NCBI RefSeq assembly: GCF_011305995.1
Contig: NZ_CP049910.1
Location: forward strand, 868,001-932,000
Direction of reading: 5' to 3'
Source: Diaphorobacter sp. HDW4A
GTDB taxonomy: Bacteria > Pseudomonadota > Gammaproteobacteria > Burkholderiales > Burkholderiaceae_C
Length of the DNA stretch: 64,000 nucleotides
The notes below the pieces were generated by a model. The model was not told where the DNA came from. It ran no database searches and worked only from the letters and a program-made list of their open reading frames with translations. A program made the position numbers and the translations under genes. Positions 17,441 through 27,492 of the stretch are shown one piece after another; position 1 is the first letter of the stretch; each line of letters begins with the position of its first letter.

Positions 17441-17534
17441 TGACAGGACAGGCCTTCAGGCCAGGCGTCTCACGCGCAGACAGTACTCCCGTACGCCAAG
17501 CGTGAGCAACGACGCATGAAGGCTTGTCTTGTCA
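17441..17534 (-). repeat. 94-bp self-complementary repeat, copy A (between the frmA and fghA genes)
   Basis: Terminal arms TGACAGGACAGGCCTTCA and TGAAGGCTTGTCTTGTCA are complementary over 18 bp with two G-T pairs. Inside, CTCACGC pairs with GCGTGAG and a GTAC/GTAC mini-hairpin caps the structure. Its reverse complement aligns without gaps to the copies at 58427 and 62908, although most of both stems have changed in a compensatory way. It begins 74 bases upstream of the fghA start. Confidence 0.85.
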
Positions 17535-17577
17535 CGCCCGCACGACTGACGAATCGAGGCCGCAAGGTCTCAAAAAA

Positions 17578-18747
<1,170 letters not shown>

Positions 18748-18889
18748 TTAGAACATCGTGCGCGCGAGAAAGCCTGCAATGTCCGTAAGCCAGTGCGATA
18801 TGTCCGGATTTGAATGGCAAAAGCACTTCAGGACACCGGAAGTTGTCACACCGCTATATTGGTGCGTTTGGATTTTCTGCCGCAATCCC

Positions 18890-19912
18890 ATGGAACATCG
18901 TCACGCGGGCGCGCATCGCGTCGATTTGGTCGTTTACCCCGGCTTCAAGGCGCTCGAGGCCATCGGCCCGATGTCGGTCTTCGACTATGCCAATGTGCAT
19001 CTGCGCGGGCATGGGCGGCCCGATGGCTATGCCGTGCGCATCGTCGCGGCCGAGCGCGGCATGGTGCGTTCGGACACGCTGATGTCGCTCGAGGCCACGT
19101 ATTCGCTTGATGATGTGGAGCGGGGCGCCGATCCGGGCTGCACGGTGGTGATCGTCGGTTCGCGCCACATCGAGCGTGTGCTGGGTGAATCCGCAGGTCT
19201 GGTGCAATGGCTTGGGCGTGTGGGGCCGGAGGTTCAGCGGCTGATCTCGCTGTGCTCGGGTAGTTTCTTTCTCGCCCAGGCAGGCCTGCTGGATGGCCGC
19301 CGCGCCGCGACGCACTGGAGTGTTGCGAGCGCTTTGCAGCAGAAATTTCCGCGCGTCGATGTGGATGCCGACGCGATCTATGTGCGCGATGGAGCGCTGT
19401 GGACCTCGGCGGGCGTGACGGCGGGTATCGATCTGGCGCTCGCGGTGGTGGAGGAAGACTTCGGTCACGCGCTCGCGCTGGAGGTGGCGCGCGATCTGGT
19501 CATGTACCTCAAGCGTCCCGGCGGTCAGTCGCAGTTCAGCGTGCGGCTCGCCAGCCAGTCGACCACGCACCGCAGCGTGCAGAGCCTGCAGCAGTGGATT
19601 CTTCAACACCTCGAAGAGCCGCTGCCCATGTCGCGATTGGCCGGGCAGGTGGCGATGAGCGAGCGCCACATGAGCCGGTTGTTCGTGCAGGAATGTGGGC
19701 TCACGCCGGTCGCGTTCGTCGAATCGGCCAGATTGGAGCGCGCCAAGCAACTGCTGGAAGAACACCAGAGCCTGCCGCTCAAGACCATCGCGGCGCGCTC
19801 GGGGCTGGGGTCGGAGCAGGCACTCAGGCATCTTTTTTCCAAGCAGCTCGGCATCACGCCGAACACCTACCGCGAGCGCTTTGGCCGTCGTGGGGACAAG
19901 GCGTCGCTGTGA
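18890..19912 (+). CDS. GlxA-type AraC-family transcriptional regulator
   Basis: 340 residues from the ATG at 18890. Domain 1 (about residues 8-185) is a DJ-1/PfpI-like amidotransferase fold with ISLCSGSFFLAQAGLLDGRRAATHWS, typical of GlxA regulators. The C-terminal AraC-type double helix-turn-helix occupies roughly residues 225-330 (MSRLAGQVAMSERHMSRLF and LKTIAARSGLGSEQALRHLF). The frame remains open to 18758, but the peptide upstream of MEHRHAGAHRVDLVVYPGF looks unlike the family. Being divergent from frmA-fghA, it may sense formaldehyde- or C1-related stress; that is inference only. Confidence 0.87.
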   Translation: MEHRHAGAHRVDLVVYPGFKALEAIGPMSVFDYANVHLRGHGRPDGYAVRIVAAERGMVRSDTLMSLEATYSLDDVERGADPGCTVVIVGSRHIERVLGESAGLVQWLGRVGPEVQRLISLCSGSFFLAQAGLLDGRRAATHWSVASALQQKFPRVDVDADAIYVRDGALWTSAGVTAGIDLALAVVEEDFGHALALEVARDLVMYLKRPGGQSQFSVRLASQSTTHRSVQSLQQWILQHLEEPLPMSRLAGQVAMSERHMSRLFVQECGLTPVAFVESARLERAKQLLEEHQSLPLKTIAARSGLGSEQALRHLFSKQLGITPNTYRERFGRRGDKASL

Positions 19913-19937
19913 GCCACGTATTGCAGCAAAAATGAAA

Positions 19938-19970
19938 AAAGGCCCGACGAATCATCGCCGGGCCTTTCTT
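19938..19970. terminator. Terminator after the AraC-family gene
   Basis: AAAGGCCCG/CGGGCCTTT, a 9-bp stem around a 12-base loop, preceded by A6 and followed by TTTCTTCTT-like sequence. It lies between two convergent genes and may work in both directions. Confidence 0.8.
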
Positions 19971-19991
19971 CTTCCCCCCTCGTTGTGATGG

Positions 19992-22900
19992 TCAGCGGCG
20001 CTTCACGGCGACGCGCTTGGTCGCGAGTTCGGCCGCTTCAAGCAGGGCGATGTTTTCGTTGCTCAACATGGTCAGCAGCAGGCTGTTGCTGGCGACCAGT
20101 CCGCTCCACAGTTGGTTCGCACCGCCAGAGCAGTTGTAGGTAATCAGCTTGTTGGTGTTGTCCGATGTAAGGAAGCCCTGATTCAGGTCCAGACAGCGAC
20201 CGCCGCGCGAGTAGCGGTTGGCGGTGGTGGTGATCCACGCCTGGCTGTCCTTGGTGGCATCGCATGCGGTGAGTGTGACCTCACTGCTGTTGCCGCCTTG
20301 GTCCGTCAGGCACAGACCCAGATCGGAGCGGCTATGGATAGCGCCGCGTGCGTCGAGCACCCACTGATCGTCTGTGCTGCCAGTGCATAGCGCGACGCCC
20401 GCAACCCGCACGCTGGTACCGAACTTCTGGATGCAGTAGCCTTTTGCCATCTTCATGGTCTGAGCGGCAGGAATCAACGGCGATTCCGTGAAGCCCAGTT
20501 GACGCACGAAGCTCACGAGAGCCGTCTGTGCCTCGGGCACACCGTTGGTCAGATCCTTGGAGTAGCTGTTGATCCAGCGGTTCAGGCGTTGGCCTGTGGT
20601 CTGCTGATCGTCGTAGCGTTGCAGTTGCGTGCGTGCGATGGAAGAAAGCTCTCCCGCGTTGTCGCGGTAGCTGTCGAGCAGCGTTCGGTCAGACGTGGTC
20701 AGCGTGAGCACGTTCTTGCCCGAGAGCGCCTGCAGCGAGGCGTCCAGAGTCGGCAGTTCGATGGCGCGCAGAGCCGAGTAGCCATATTCCTTGCCGACGA
20801 TGGCGGGCGCGGGCATGGTGGTCGTGTACTGCGGAATGTCGAGCGTGAACAGTGTTTGGACGACGGCGCCCGGCGTCTGGCATTGCAGTTGCGCCTTGGA
20901 TGGTTTCTCGGCCTGCGCCAGATTCACGTGCAGCTTGTTGGCGTTGTATGTACCTCCACTGTTCATGCGTTTGCCCGCCACTGCGATGCGCTGTGTGTTG
21001 CCGGCGGCGAAGCTCACGTCGAGCCAGCAGTTGCGCGGCTCGGTCGTCATGTTTGAAGCCGTCGGCAGATTGAACACATTGCCCCAGTTGCCACGCAGCG
21101 GCGCATAGAGCAGCGCATTGTTGGTCTGCGGGTCGTAGCCGCCGAGGATGGTGATTACCGGCACGCCATACAGGCGCGGCTTGGAGAAGGTCTTGGCCGC
21201 GTTGTACCAGACCTCTGGCTGGTTGGTGGGAACCGTCGGGGCCTTGTCTTCCATCGTGCGTGTGGATGCATTCCACATGCGGTAGCCGCTGGTGGCGTCC
21301 TTGTCGGGAACGGCCTTGGTCGACAGCGCCGGCTGGATTGCGCGCTTGGTGCTGTAGCCGGTGTAGTGGGTGTATTTGGAGAGCGAGCTTGAGAACGAGC
21401 CACCCGCCATCGCGTCGGGTGCGAAGGGGTAGGTCTCGTCCAGTTTGGGTGTGCCACTCAGGCCCCAGCTCACGCTCTCGCGCCACTGGATGCCAGTGCG
21501 CATGCGCTTTCGATAACCGATGAAGCCCCAGCCGCTGTCGTGGTGGTGCGCTGACCAGAAATAGTTGTCGCCGTTCTGGCCCGGATAGTGGCCCAGGCCA
21601 TAGTGGTGACCGATCTCATGACTGAACTCGTTGCCCTGGCTGGTCGCCAGCGTGAGGATGCTGTTGCCACCGCTATAGCCATGCGGCTGTGTGCCGTTGG
21701 CATAGACGCCGCGCGCATGGTGAATCGTCACCGTCTGGATCGTCTGCGGCTGATTCTGCGTGACCATGCTGGAGCTGGTCACGCCGTAGTTGGACATGTT
21801 GATGCCCACGCTGAAGGTCGACTTGGCGGTGTTCTCGCGCATGTCGCCTTCATACCAGCCGCCGTTGACTGCGCTCTTGGTGTCGTAGATGACGCCGGTG
21901 GCGACCATCACTTTTGGCAAAGTGACATCTTCGTAATACGAGGCTGTCAGCTTGGAGACAGGGACTGTCTGGAAATAGTCGGTGGCCGCGTCTTGGGGAT
22001 GCGAGCGGAACCAGTGATCTGAATCGCTCACGGGCGGGGTCGTCAGCATGCCGAGGCGAATGCTCTGCACGACGAGCTCGCCCGCTCCACCGAAATCAAT
22101 GGCGTTCGCCAGCAGGCTTCCGGTGCGGTTCTGGCTATCGGCCACACGCAGTTCCATACCGGGTTGTACCCATTGCCATGGCAGCACGCCGGTCCATGCG
22201 CGGCGCGAGTACACATAGTCGGGACGGTTGTCGGTGCCTGCGTAATCGGAGCGGAAGATCGCATCCGGATGGCGCAGCGCCAAGGTGCCCATGGTGGCTC
22301 CGTTGAGTGTGACCGTGACCTGCATCGATGTGATGCCGGTGAGCGACGGATCAGGTGTGACGAGCACCATCGCTTCGCGAGACATCGTCAGGCGCGGCAT
22401 CTCCTTGGCTTCATTGCCCGACGGATCGACCGTGTGGTTCTGCGCGAACTGCACCATGCCGGGCAGCGAGCCGCCGAGGTCGTTGCGCACCGTGCGTGTC
22501 TTGCCCGTGCTGTCTGTGTCGTAGAAGGCCTTGGCCGACAGTGCCGGAATCAGTGCGCCGGTGGGCTCGGCATACGGCGCGGGAGCCGGTGTGGGCGCTG
22601 GCGACGGGGCGGGCTCGGGTGCCGGTGAAGGTGATGGTGACGGCGAGGGAGTTGGGCTGGGCGAGGGGGCTGGTGTTGTGCCGGTGCCGGTATCCGGGCT
22701 ATTGCCTGAACCGCTTCCGGAACCATTTCCCGAACCCGGGTTGGAGCCTGAGTCCGATCCGTTGCCGGTGCCCGAGCCACTTCCGGATCCATTGTCTGTA
22801 CCGCTGCCGGAATCGGTTCCGTTGCCAGTTCCCGTGTCCGTTCCGCCATCACCGCCCGTGCCCGTCCCGGTGCCGGGCCAGGTGCCGCCGGTACCTCCTT

Positions 22901-23048
22901 CGCCGATGTCGGGATTGGGCGAGGGAGCAGGGGTTGTGGGGTTGGTCCAAGCGTTGTCGCTGGTGCTGGAGGAGCCGCCACCACAGGCGGACAAGGCTGC
23001 GACGCTGAGAAGCAGCACCGAGAGGTGTTGCATACGCGAACTGTTCAT
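19992..23048 (-). CDS. M66 (StcE/TagA-like) metalloprotease lipoprotein with a ricin-type lectin domain
   Basis: About 1018 residues. The N-terminus is a lipoprotein signal with lipobox LSAC-G at about residue 22. Next is a long low-complexity linker (about residues 28-160) of Gly/Thr/Ser/Asn/Asp and then Pro-Ser/Pro-Ala repeats. The catalytic region carries HEIGHHYGLGH at residues 477-487, the zinc motif of M66 mucin-type metalloproteases such as StcE. The C-terminal ~140 residues resemble a ricin B beta-trefoil (GLCLTDQGG, RCLDLNQG and the W of DQW, QAW, QLW). A start at 23111 is possible, but ATG 23048 has AAGG upstream and gives the better signal. Likely surface-exposed or secreted and acting on glycoproteins (inference). 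Confidence 0.85.
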   Translation of the reverse strand: MNSSRMQHLSVLLLSVAALSACGGGSSSTSDNAWTNPTTPAPSPNPDIGEGGTGGTWPGTGTGTGGDGGTDTGTGNGTDSGSGTDNGSGSGSGTGNGSDSGSNPGSGNGSGSGSGNSPDTGTGTTPAPSPSPTPSPSPSPSPAPEPAPSPAPTPAPAPYAEPTGALIPALSAKAFYDTDSTGKTRTVRNDLGGSLPGMVQFAQNHTVDPSGNEAKEMPRLTMSREAMVLVTPDPSLTGITSMQVTVTLNGATMGTLALRHPDAIFRSDYAGTDNRPDYVYSRRAWTGVLPWQWVQPGMELRVADSQNRTGSLLANAIDFGGAGELVVQSIRLGMLTTPPVSDSDHWFRSHPQDAATDYFQTVPVSKLTASYYEDVTLPKVMVATGVIYDTKSAVNGGWYEGDMRENTAKSTFSVGINMSNYGVTSSSMVTQNQPQTIQTVTIHHARGVYANGTQPHGYSGGNSILTLATSQGNEFSHEIGHHYGLGHYPGQNGDNYFWSAHHHDSGWGFIGYRKRMRTGIQWRESVSWGLSGTPKLDETYPFAPDAMAGGSFSSSLSKYTHYTGYSTKRAIQPALSTKAVPDKDATSGYRMWNASTRTMEDKAPTVPTNQPEVWYNAAKTFSKPRLYGVPVITILGGYDPQTNNALLYAPLRGNWGNVFNLPTASNMTTEPRNCWLDVSFAAGNTQRIAVAGKRMNSGGTYNANKLHVNLAQAEKPSKAQLQCQTPGAVVQTLFTLDIPQYTTTMPAPAIVGKEYGYSALRAIELPTLDASLQALSGKNVLTLTTSDRTLLDSYRDNAGELSSIARTQLQRYDDQQTTGQRLNRWINSYSKDLTNGVPEAQTALVSFVRQLGFTESPLIPAAQTMKMAKGYCIQKFGTSVRVAGVALCTGSTDDQWVLDARGAIHSRSDLGLCLTDQGGNSSEVTLTACDATKDSQAWITTTANRYSRGGRCLDLNQGFLTSDNTNKLITYNCSGGANQLWSGLVASNSLLLTMLSNENIALLEAAELATKRVAVKRR

Positions 23049-23180
23049 GGAGTTGTTACCTTGATTCAAGCCGAAAGACTGGCTGTACGAATCAATAGAA
23101 GCACCATTCATGCCAAATTGTTAACCAAGTGGTGAAATTGTTATTTTTGAAACAGACAGCAGGATGCGATGTGGACAAAG

Positions 23181-23212
23181 AAAAAGCCCAGTGGCGTGGG
23201 CCACTGGGCTTT
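23181..23212 (-). terminator. Terminator of the sdh-gltA operon
   Basis: Thirteen-bp stem AAAGCCCAGTGGC (23183-23195) with its complement (23200-23212) around a 4-base loop; read on the minus strand it is followed by T5. It lies downstream of gltA, beyond the octanucleotide repeat. Confidence 0.8.
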
Positions 23213-23227
23213 TGTGGATCAGAAGAT

Positions 23228-23272
23228 CCGGACTGCCGGACTGCCGGACTGCCGGACTGCCGGACTGCCGGA
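23228..23272. repeat. Tandem octanucleotide repeat CCGGACTG, 5.6 copies
   Basis: Five perfect copies of CCGGACTG plus five further bases, 45 bp in total, starting 7 bases after the last base of the gltA stop codon and ending before its terminator. Each unit contains CCGG. The array is noncoding and of a length and purity typical of slippage-prone repeats. Confidence 0.9.
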
Positions 23273-23279
23273 AAGCGGA

Positions 23280-24584
23280 TTAGCGCTTTGCAGGCACGTC
23301 GCGACGGACGGAGCCGGTGTACAGCTGGCGTGGACGGCCGATCTTGTACTCGGGGTCGCTGATCATTTCGTTCAGCTGGGCGATCCAGCCGACGGTGCGT
23401 GCCAGAGCGAAGATGCCGGTGAACAGGTTCACTGGAATGCCGATGGCGCGTTGCACGATGCCGGAGTAGAAGTCGACGTTCGGGTACAGCTTGCGCGACA
23501 CGAAGTATTCGTCTTCCAGAGCGATCTTTTCCAATTCCTTGGCGAGCTTGAACAGGGGATCGTTTTCCAGACCCAGGGCGGCCAGAACTTCGTTGCAAGT
23601 CTCTTGCATCAGCTTGGCGCGTGGGTCGTAGTTCTTGTAGACGCGGTGACCGAAGCCCATCAGCTTCACGCCGGACGTCTTGTCCTTGACCTTTTCCATG
23701 AACTCGCCGACCTTGGCGACGCCGCCCATGCGCTGGATGTCTTCCAGCATGTTCAGGCAGGCTTCGTTCGCACCGCCGTGAGCGGGGCCCCACAGGCAGG
23801 CCACGCCAGCGGCAATGGCTGCAAACGGGTTGGTGCCCGACGAGCCGCACAGACGCACGGTCGAGGTCGACGCGTTCTGTTCGTGGTCAGCGTGCAGGAT
23901 GAAGATGCGGTCCATGGCGCGTTCGATGACCGGGTTCACCTTGTACTCTTCGCAAGGGTTGCCGAACATCATGCGCAGGAAATTGCCTGCGTAGGACAGG
24001 TTGTTCTGTGGGTACTGGTAAGGCTGACCCACACCGTACTTGTATGCCATCGACACCAGAGTAGGCATCTTGGCGATCAGGCGGATGGCCGAGATCTGAC
24101 GGTGCTCTGGGTTGTTGATGTCGGTGCTGTCGTGATAGAAGGCCGACAGACCACCCACCAGACCGGTCAGCACAGCCATCGGATGTGCGTCACGACGGAA
24201 GCCGCGCAGGAAGAACTGCATCTGCTCGTTGACCATGGTGTGGTTGGTGACGAGCTTTTCGAAGTCGGCCTTTTGCGTTGCATCGGGCAGCTCGCCGTTC
24301 AGCAGCAGGTAGCAGGTTTCGAGGTAGTTGCAGTTGGTGGCCAACTGCTCAATGGGGTAGCCGCGGTACAGCAGTTCACCCTTGTCGCCGTCGATGTAGG
24401 TGATGGCCGACTGGCAGGACGCCGTGGACAGGAAGCCCGGGTCATACGTGAACATGTCGGTCTGAGCATACAGCTTGCGGATGTCGATCACGTCCGGGCC
24501 GATGGTGCCTTGGTACACGGGGAGCTCGACGCTCGGGCTGCCGTTGCTGAACGATAGCGTCGCTTTGTTGTCTGCCAGTTTCAT
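23280..24584 (-). CDS. gltA: Citrate synthase (type II, hexameric family)
   Basis: 434 residues, condensing acetyl-CoA and oxaloacetate to citrate. Catalytic residues are visible in [14 protein letters not shown] and [15 protein letters not shown] (two His), and the Asp in [19 protein letters not shown]. The N-terminal beta domain typical of Gram-negative NADH-sensitive enzymes is present ([21 protein letters not shown]). The ATG at 24584 is chosen because GAAGGA lies 7 bases upstream; a TTG at 24599 sits on the wrong side of that ribosome site. It is the last gene of the sdhC-D-A-B-sdhE-gltA run, 54 bases after sdhE. Confidence 0.98.
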   Translation of the reverse strand: MKLADNKATLSFSNGSPSVELPVYQGTIGPDVIDIRKLYAQTDMFTYDPGFLSTASCQSAITYIDGDKGELLYRGYPIEQLATNCNYLETCYLLLNGELPDATQKADFEKLVTNHTMVNEQMQFFLRGFRRDAHPMAVLTGLVGGLSAFYHDSTDINNPEHRQISAIRLIAKMPTLVSMAYKYGVGQPYQYPQNNLSYAGNFLRMMFGNPCEEYKVNPVIERAMDRIFILHADHEQNASTSTVRLCGSSGTNPFAAIAAGVACLWGPAHGGANEACLNMLEDIQRMGGVAKVGEFMEKVKDKTSGVKLMGFGHRVYKNYDPRAKLMQETCNEVLAALGLENDPLFKLAKELEKIALEDEYFVSRKLYPNVDFYSGIVQRAIGIPVNLFTGIFALARTVGWIAQLNEMISDPEYKIGRPRQLYTGSVRRDVPAKR

Positions 24585-24638
24585 TTCCAGTTCCTTCAAT
24601 AATTAACCTACATCTGTGTGCAGGATCTGCACTCCGCG

Positions 24639-24920
24639 TCAGGCACGCGGGCGTAGTTGCTCCAGCACTGATCGGATTTCATCCGTGGCAAGGTCTCCTT
24701 CGGGCTCCTTGCGGCGAAGCAAGAGGTCCAGCAGATCGTTGTCGGAGAGATCCATCAGCACTGAAATTCCACGCGCCTGGCTTGCGGTCAGGCGCGACCC
24801 GTAGGTGGCAAAGAAGCGTTCGATGAACAGATCGTTCTCCACCAGACCACGGCGCGAGCGCCAGCGCAGCAGCGAAACTTCGCGTTCATCGAGCAATGTG
24901 TCTTCTTGTGCCATGGTCAT
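24639..24920 (-). CDS. sdhE: FAD assembly factor SdhE
   Basis: 93-residue protein (E. coli SdhE/YgfY 88) that promotes covalent flavinylation of SdhA. The family signature is visible in LLRWRSRRGLVENDLFIERF: the Arg-Gly and the Glu of the RGxxE motif that contacts SdhA. The ATG at 24920 shares one base with the sdhB stop (TGATG), implying translational coupling; a second ATG at 24914 is possible. Its place directly after sdhB supports the function. A longer open frame upstream overlaps sdhB out of frame and is not coding. Confidence 0.92.
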   Translation of the reverse strand: MTMAQEDTLLDEREVSLLRWRSRRGLVENDLFIERFFATYGSRLTASQARGISVLMDLSDNDLLDLLLRRKEPEGDLATDEIRSVLEQLRPRA

Positions 24921-25624
24921 CAGATGGCTCGGCGAACCATCAGTTCCTTGATCTTGCCAATCGCGACGGTCGGGTTCAGGTGCTTGGGGCACACATCGAC
25001 GCAGTTCATGATGGTGTGGCAACGGAAGAGGCGGTATGGATCTTCCAGGTTGTCCAGACGCGATTCGGTGGCAGTGTCGCGGCTGTCGGCGATGAAGCGG
25101 TAAGCCTGCAGCAGACCGGCAGGGCCCACGAACTTGTCGGGGTTCCACCAGAACGACGGGCAGCTCGTCGAGCAGCTTGCGCACAGAATGCACTCGTACA
25201 GACCGTTGAGCTCTTCGCGCTCTTCGGGCGACTGCAGGCGTTCCTTGCTGGCGGACGTGTAGATGTCGCTTTGCAGGTACGGCTTGATCGAGTGGTACTG
25301 CTTGAAGAACTGCGTCATGTCCACGATCAGATCGCGGATCACTGGCAGGCCTGGCAGCGGCTTCAGAACGATGTCGCCCGTAAGGGTCTTCATGTTTGTC
25401 AGGCAGGCAAGGCCATTCTTGCCGTTGATGTTCATCGCGTCCGAGCCGCACACGCCTTCGCGGCACGAACGACGGAACGAGATCGAGGGATCGAGTTCCT
25501 TGAGCTTGACCAGTGCATCCAGCAGCATGCGCTCATGGCCGTCGAGCTCCAGCTCCACGGTTTGCATGTAGGGCTTGGAATCCTTATCGGGATCGTAGCG
25601 GTAGATTTTGAAAGTACGCTTCAT
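24920..25624 (-). CDS. sdhB: Succinate dehydrogenase iron-sulfur subunit
   Basis: 234-residue iron-sulfur subunit of complex II, carrying electrons from FAD to quinone. [2Fe-2S] ligands lie in FRRSCREGVCGSDAMNINGK followed by LAC. [4Fe-4S] ligands are in CILCASCSTSCP, and the [3Fe-4S] and remaining ligands in CHTIMNCVDVCPKHLNP. AGAAGAGA precedes the ATG. It follows sdhA by 30 bases and overlaps the sdhE start by one base. Length matches the family (E. coli 238). Confidence 0.98.
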   Translation of the reverse strand: MKRTFKIYRYDPDKDSKPYMQTVELELDGHERMLLDALVKLKELDPSISFRRSCREGVCGSDAMNINGKNGLACLTNMKTLTGDIVLKPLPGLPVIRDLIVDMTQFFKQYHSIKPYLQSDIYTSASKERLQSPEEREELNGLYECILCASCSTSCPSFWWNPDKFVGPAGLLQAYRFIADSRDTATESRLDNLEDPYRLFRCHTIMNCVDVCPKHLNPTVAIGKIKELMVRRAI

Positions 25625-25654
25625 TTTTTGAATCTCTTCTCGTGGGCTGCTGGA

Positions 25655-27460
25655 TTAGAACGTGCGGACCTTGGGAGGCACGCTCTCCACTGTCAGGGGC
25701 TTCAGGTTCACTGGCTTGTAGTACAGGCTGTTGTCGCTGCTGTTCCACAGGGTGTGCTTGAGCCATTCCTTGTCGTTGCGGCCCAGAGGGAAGTTTGGAT
25801 CGTCAGCGGGATGCTCGTAGTCATACACAGTGTGCGCGCCGCGGCATTCGTGGCGTGCGGCGGCGGAGGTCATGGTGGCCTGAGCGACTTCGATCAGGTT
25901 GTCCACTTCCAGCGCTTCCATGCGGGCCGTGTTCCACACCTTGGACTTGTCCTTGAGTGTGACGTTGCCCACGCGCTCGCGGATGGCGTTGATCTTCTCG
26001 ACGCCTTCGTCCATGCTCTTTTGCGTGCGGAACACACCGGCGTGCGTCTGCATTGCGGAGCGGATGTCGCCAGCGATGTCCTGGGCGTAGGTGCCTTCCT
26101 TGGAATCATCGAGCTGGTTGAGGCGGGCCAGAGTGCGCTCGGAAGCGTCGGCAGGCACTTGGTGATGGTCACCGAAACCGTTGACGAACTGAACGATGTG
26201 CTTGCCGGCAGCCTTGCCGAACACCAGCAGGTCGAGCAGCGAGTTGGTGCCCAGACGGTTCGCACCGTGCACCGACACGCAGGAACATTCGCCCACGGCG
26301 TAGAGGCCGTTGACCACTTGGTTTTGCTGACCGTCCCACACCACGACCTGGCCGTTGATGTTGGTCGGAATGCCGCCCATCTGGTAGTGAATCGTTGGCA
26401 CCACAGGAATCGGCTCCTTGGTGATGTCGACGTTGGCGAAGTTGTGGCCGATTTCTTCCACGGAAGGCAGGCGCTTGCGGATGGTCTCGGCACCGAGGTG
26501 GTCGAGCTTCATCAGGATGTAGTCCTTGTTCGGGCCGCAGCCGCGACCTTCCTTGATTTCCTGGTCCATCGAGCGCGACACGAAGTCACGTGGAGCCAAA
26601 TCCTTCAGGGTAGGAGCGTAACGCTCCATGAAGCGCTCACCTTCGCTGTTCAGCAAAATAGCGCCTTCGCCGCGGCAGCCTTCGGTCAGCAGCACGCCCG
26701 CACCCGCCACGCCGGTGGGGTGGAACTGCCAGAATTCCATGTCCTGCAGAGGAATGCCAGCGCGAGCCGCCATGCCAAGACCGTCGCCAGTGTTGATGAA
26801 GGCGTTGGTCGATGCCTGGAAGATACGGCCAGCACCGCCGGTCGCCAGCAGCACGGACTTGGCGTGCAGTTCGTACAGGTCGCCGGTTTCGAGCTCGATG
26901 GCGGTCACGCCGACCACGTCGCCCTGCGCATTGCGCAGCAGGTCCAGAGCCATCCACTCCACGAAGAAGTTGGTCTTGGACTTGACGTTCTGTTGATACA
27001 GCGTGTGCAGCATGGCGTGACCGGTGCGGTCAGCGGCGGCGCAGGCGCGCTGCACAGGCTTTTCACCATAGTTGGCGGTGTGGCCGCCGAACGGACGCTG
27101 ATAGATCGTGCCATCAGGGTTGCGGTCGAAAGGCATGCCGAAGTGTTCGAGTTCGATCACGACGTTCGGTGCTTCACGGCACATGAACTCGATGGCGTCC
27201 TGGTCGCCCAGCCAGTCGGAGCCCTTGATGGTGTCGTAGAAGTGGTAGTGCCAGTTGTCATCGGACATGTTGCCGAGCGATGCGGACACGCCGCCCTGGG
27301 CTGCCACGGTGTGCGAACGGGTCGGGAACACCTTGGACAGCGAGGCCACGGACAGACCCGCACGAGACAGCTCCAGCGCCGCGCGCAGGCCGGAACCGCC
27401 AGCGCCGACGATCACGACGTCAAACTTGCGCTTGGTGATATTTGCTTTGGAATAGCTCAT
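25655..27460 (-). CDS. sdhA: Succinate dehydrogenase flavoprotein subunit
   Basis: 601-residue catalytic flavoprotein of complex II, oxidising succinate to fumarate. Landmarks: FAD-binding DVVIVGAGGSGLRAALE near the N-terminus, the flavinylated His in RSHTVAAQGGVSASLG near residue 47, active-site segments in the middle (VSRSMDQEIKEGRGCG), and VHGANRLGTNSLLDLLVFG around residue 400. It is co-directional with sdhD 32 bases upstream and sdhB downstream. A long open frame on the opposite strand across sdhA and sdhB is a codon-bias shadow. Confidence 0.98.
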   Translation of the reverse strand: MSYSKANITKRKFDVVIVGAGGSGLRAALELSRAGLSVASLSKVFPTRSHTVAAQGGVSASLGNMSDDNWHYHFYDTIKGSDWLGDQDAIEFMCREAPNVVIELEHFGMPFDRNPDGTIYQRPFGGHTANYGEKPVQRACAAADRTGHAMLHTLYQQNVKSKTNFFVEWMALDLLRNAQGDVVGVTAIELETGDLYELHAKSVLLATGGAGRIFQASTNAFINTGDGLGMAARAGIPLQDMEFWQFHPTGVAGAGVLLTEGCRGEGAILLNSEGERFMERYAPTLKDLAPRDFVSRSMDQEIKEGRGCGPNKDYILMKLDHLGAETIRKRLPSVEEIGHNFANVDITKEPIPVVPTIHYQMGGIPTNINGQVVVWDGQQNQVVNGLYAVGECSCVSVHGANRLGTNSLLDLLVFGKAAGKHIVQFVNGFGDHHQVPADASERTLARLNQLDDSKEGTYAQDIAGDIRSAMQTHAGVFRTQKSMDEGVEKINAIRERVGNVTLKDKSKVWNTARMEALEVDNLIEVAQATMTSAAARHECRGAHTVYDYEHPADDPNFPLGRNDKEWLKHTLWNSSDNSLYYKPVNLKPLTVESVPPKVRTF

Positions 27461-27492
27461 TCTTTTCTTTCAATCGCGGAGACGTGTCTCGA

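Noticed and set aside
17441..17534. Interpretation of the 94-bp elements as integron attC sites
   Set aside because: Size and self-complementarity are similar, but the RYYYAAC and GTTRRRY core sites are not present and no integrase or cassette array is seen.
23228..23272. Repeat array considered as a mini-CRISPR
   Set aside because: Units are 8 bp, contiguous and without spacers, and there are no cas genes.
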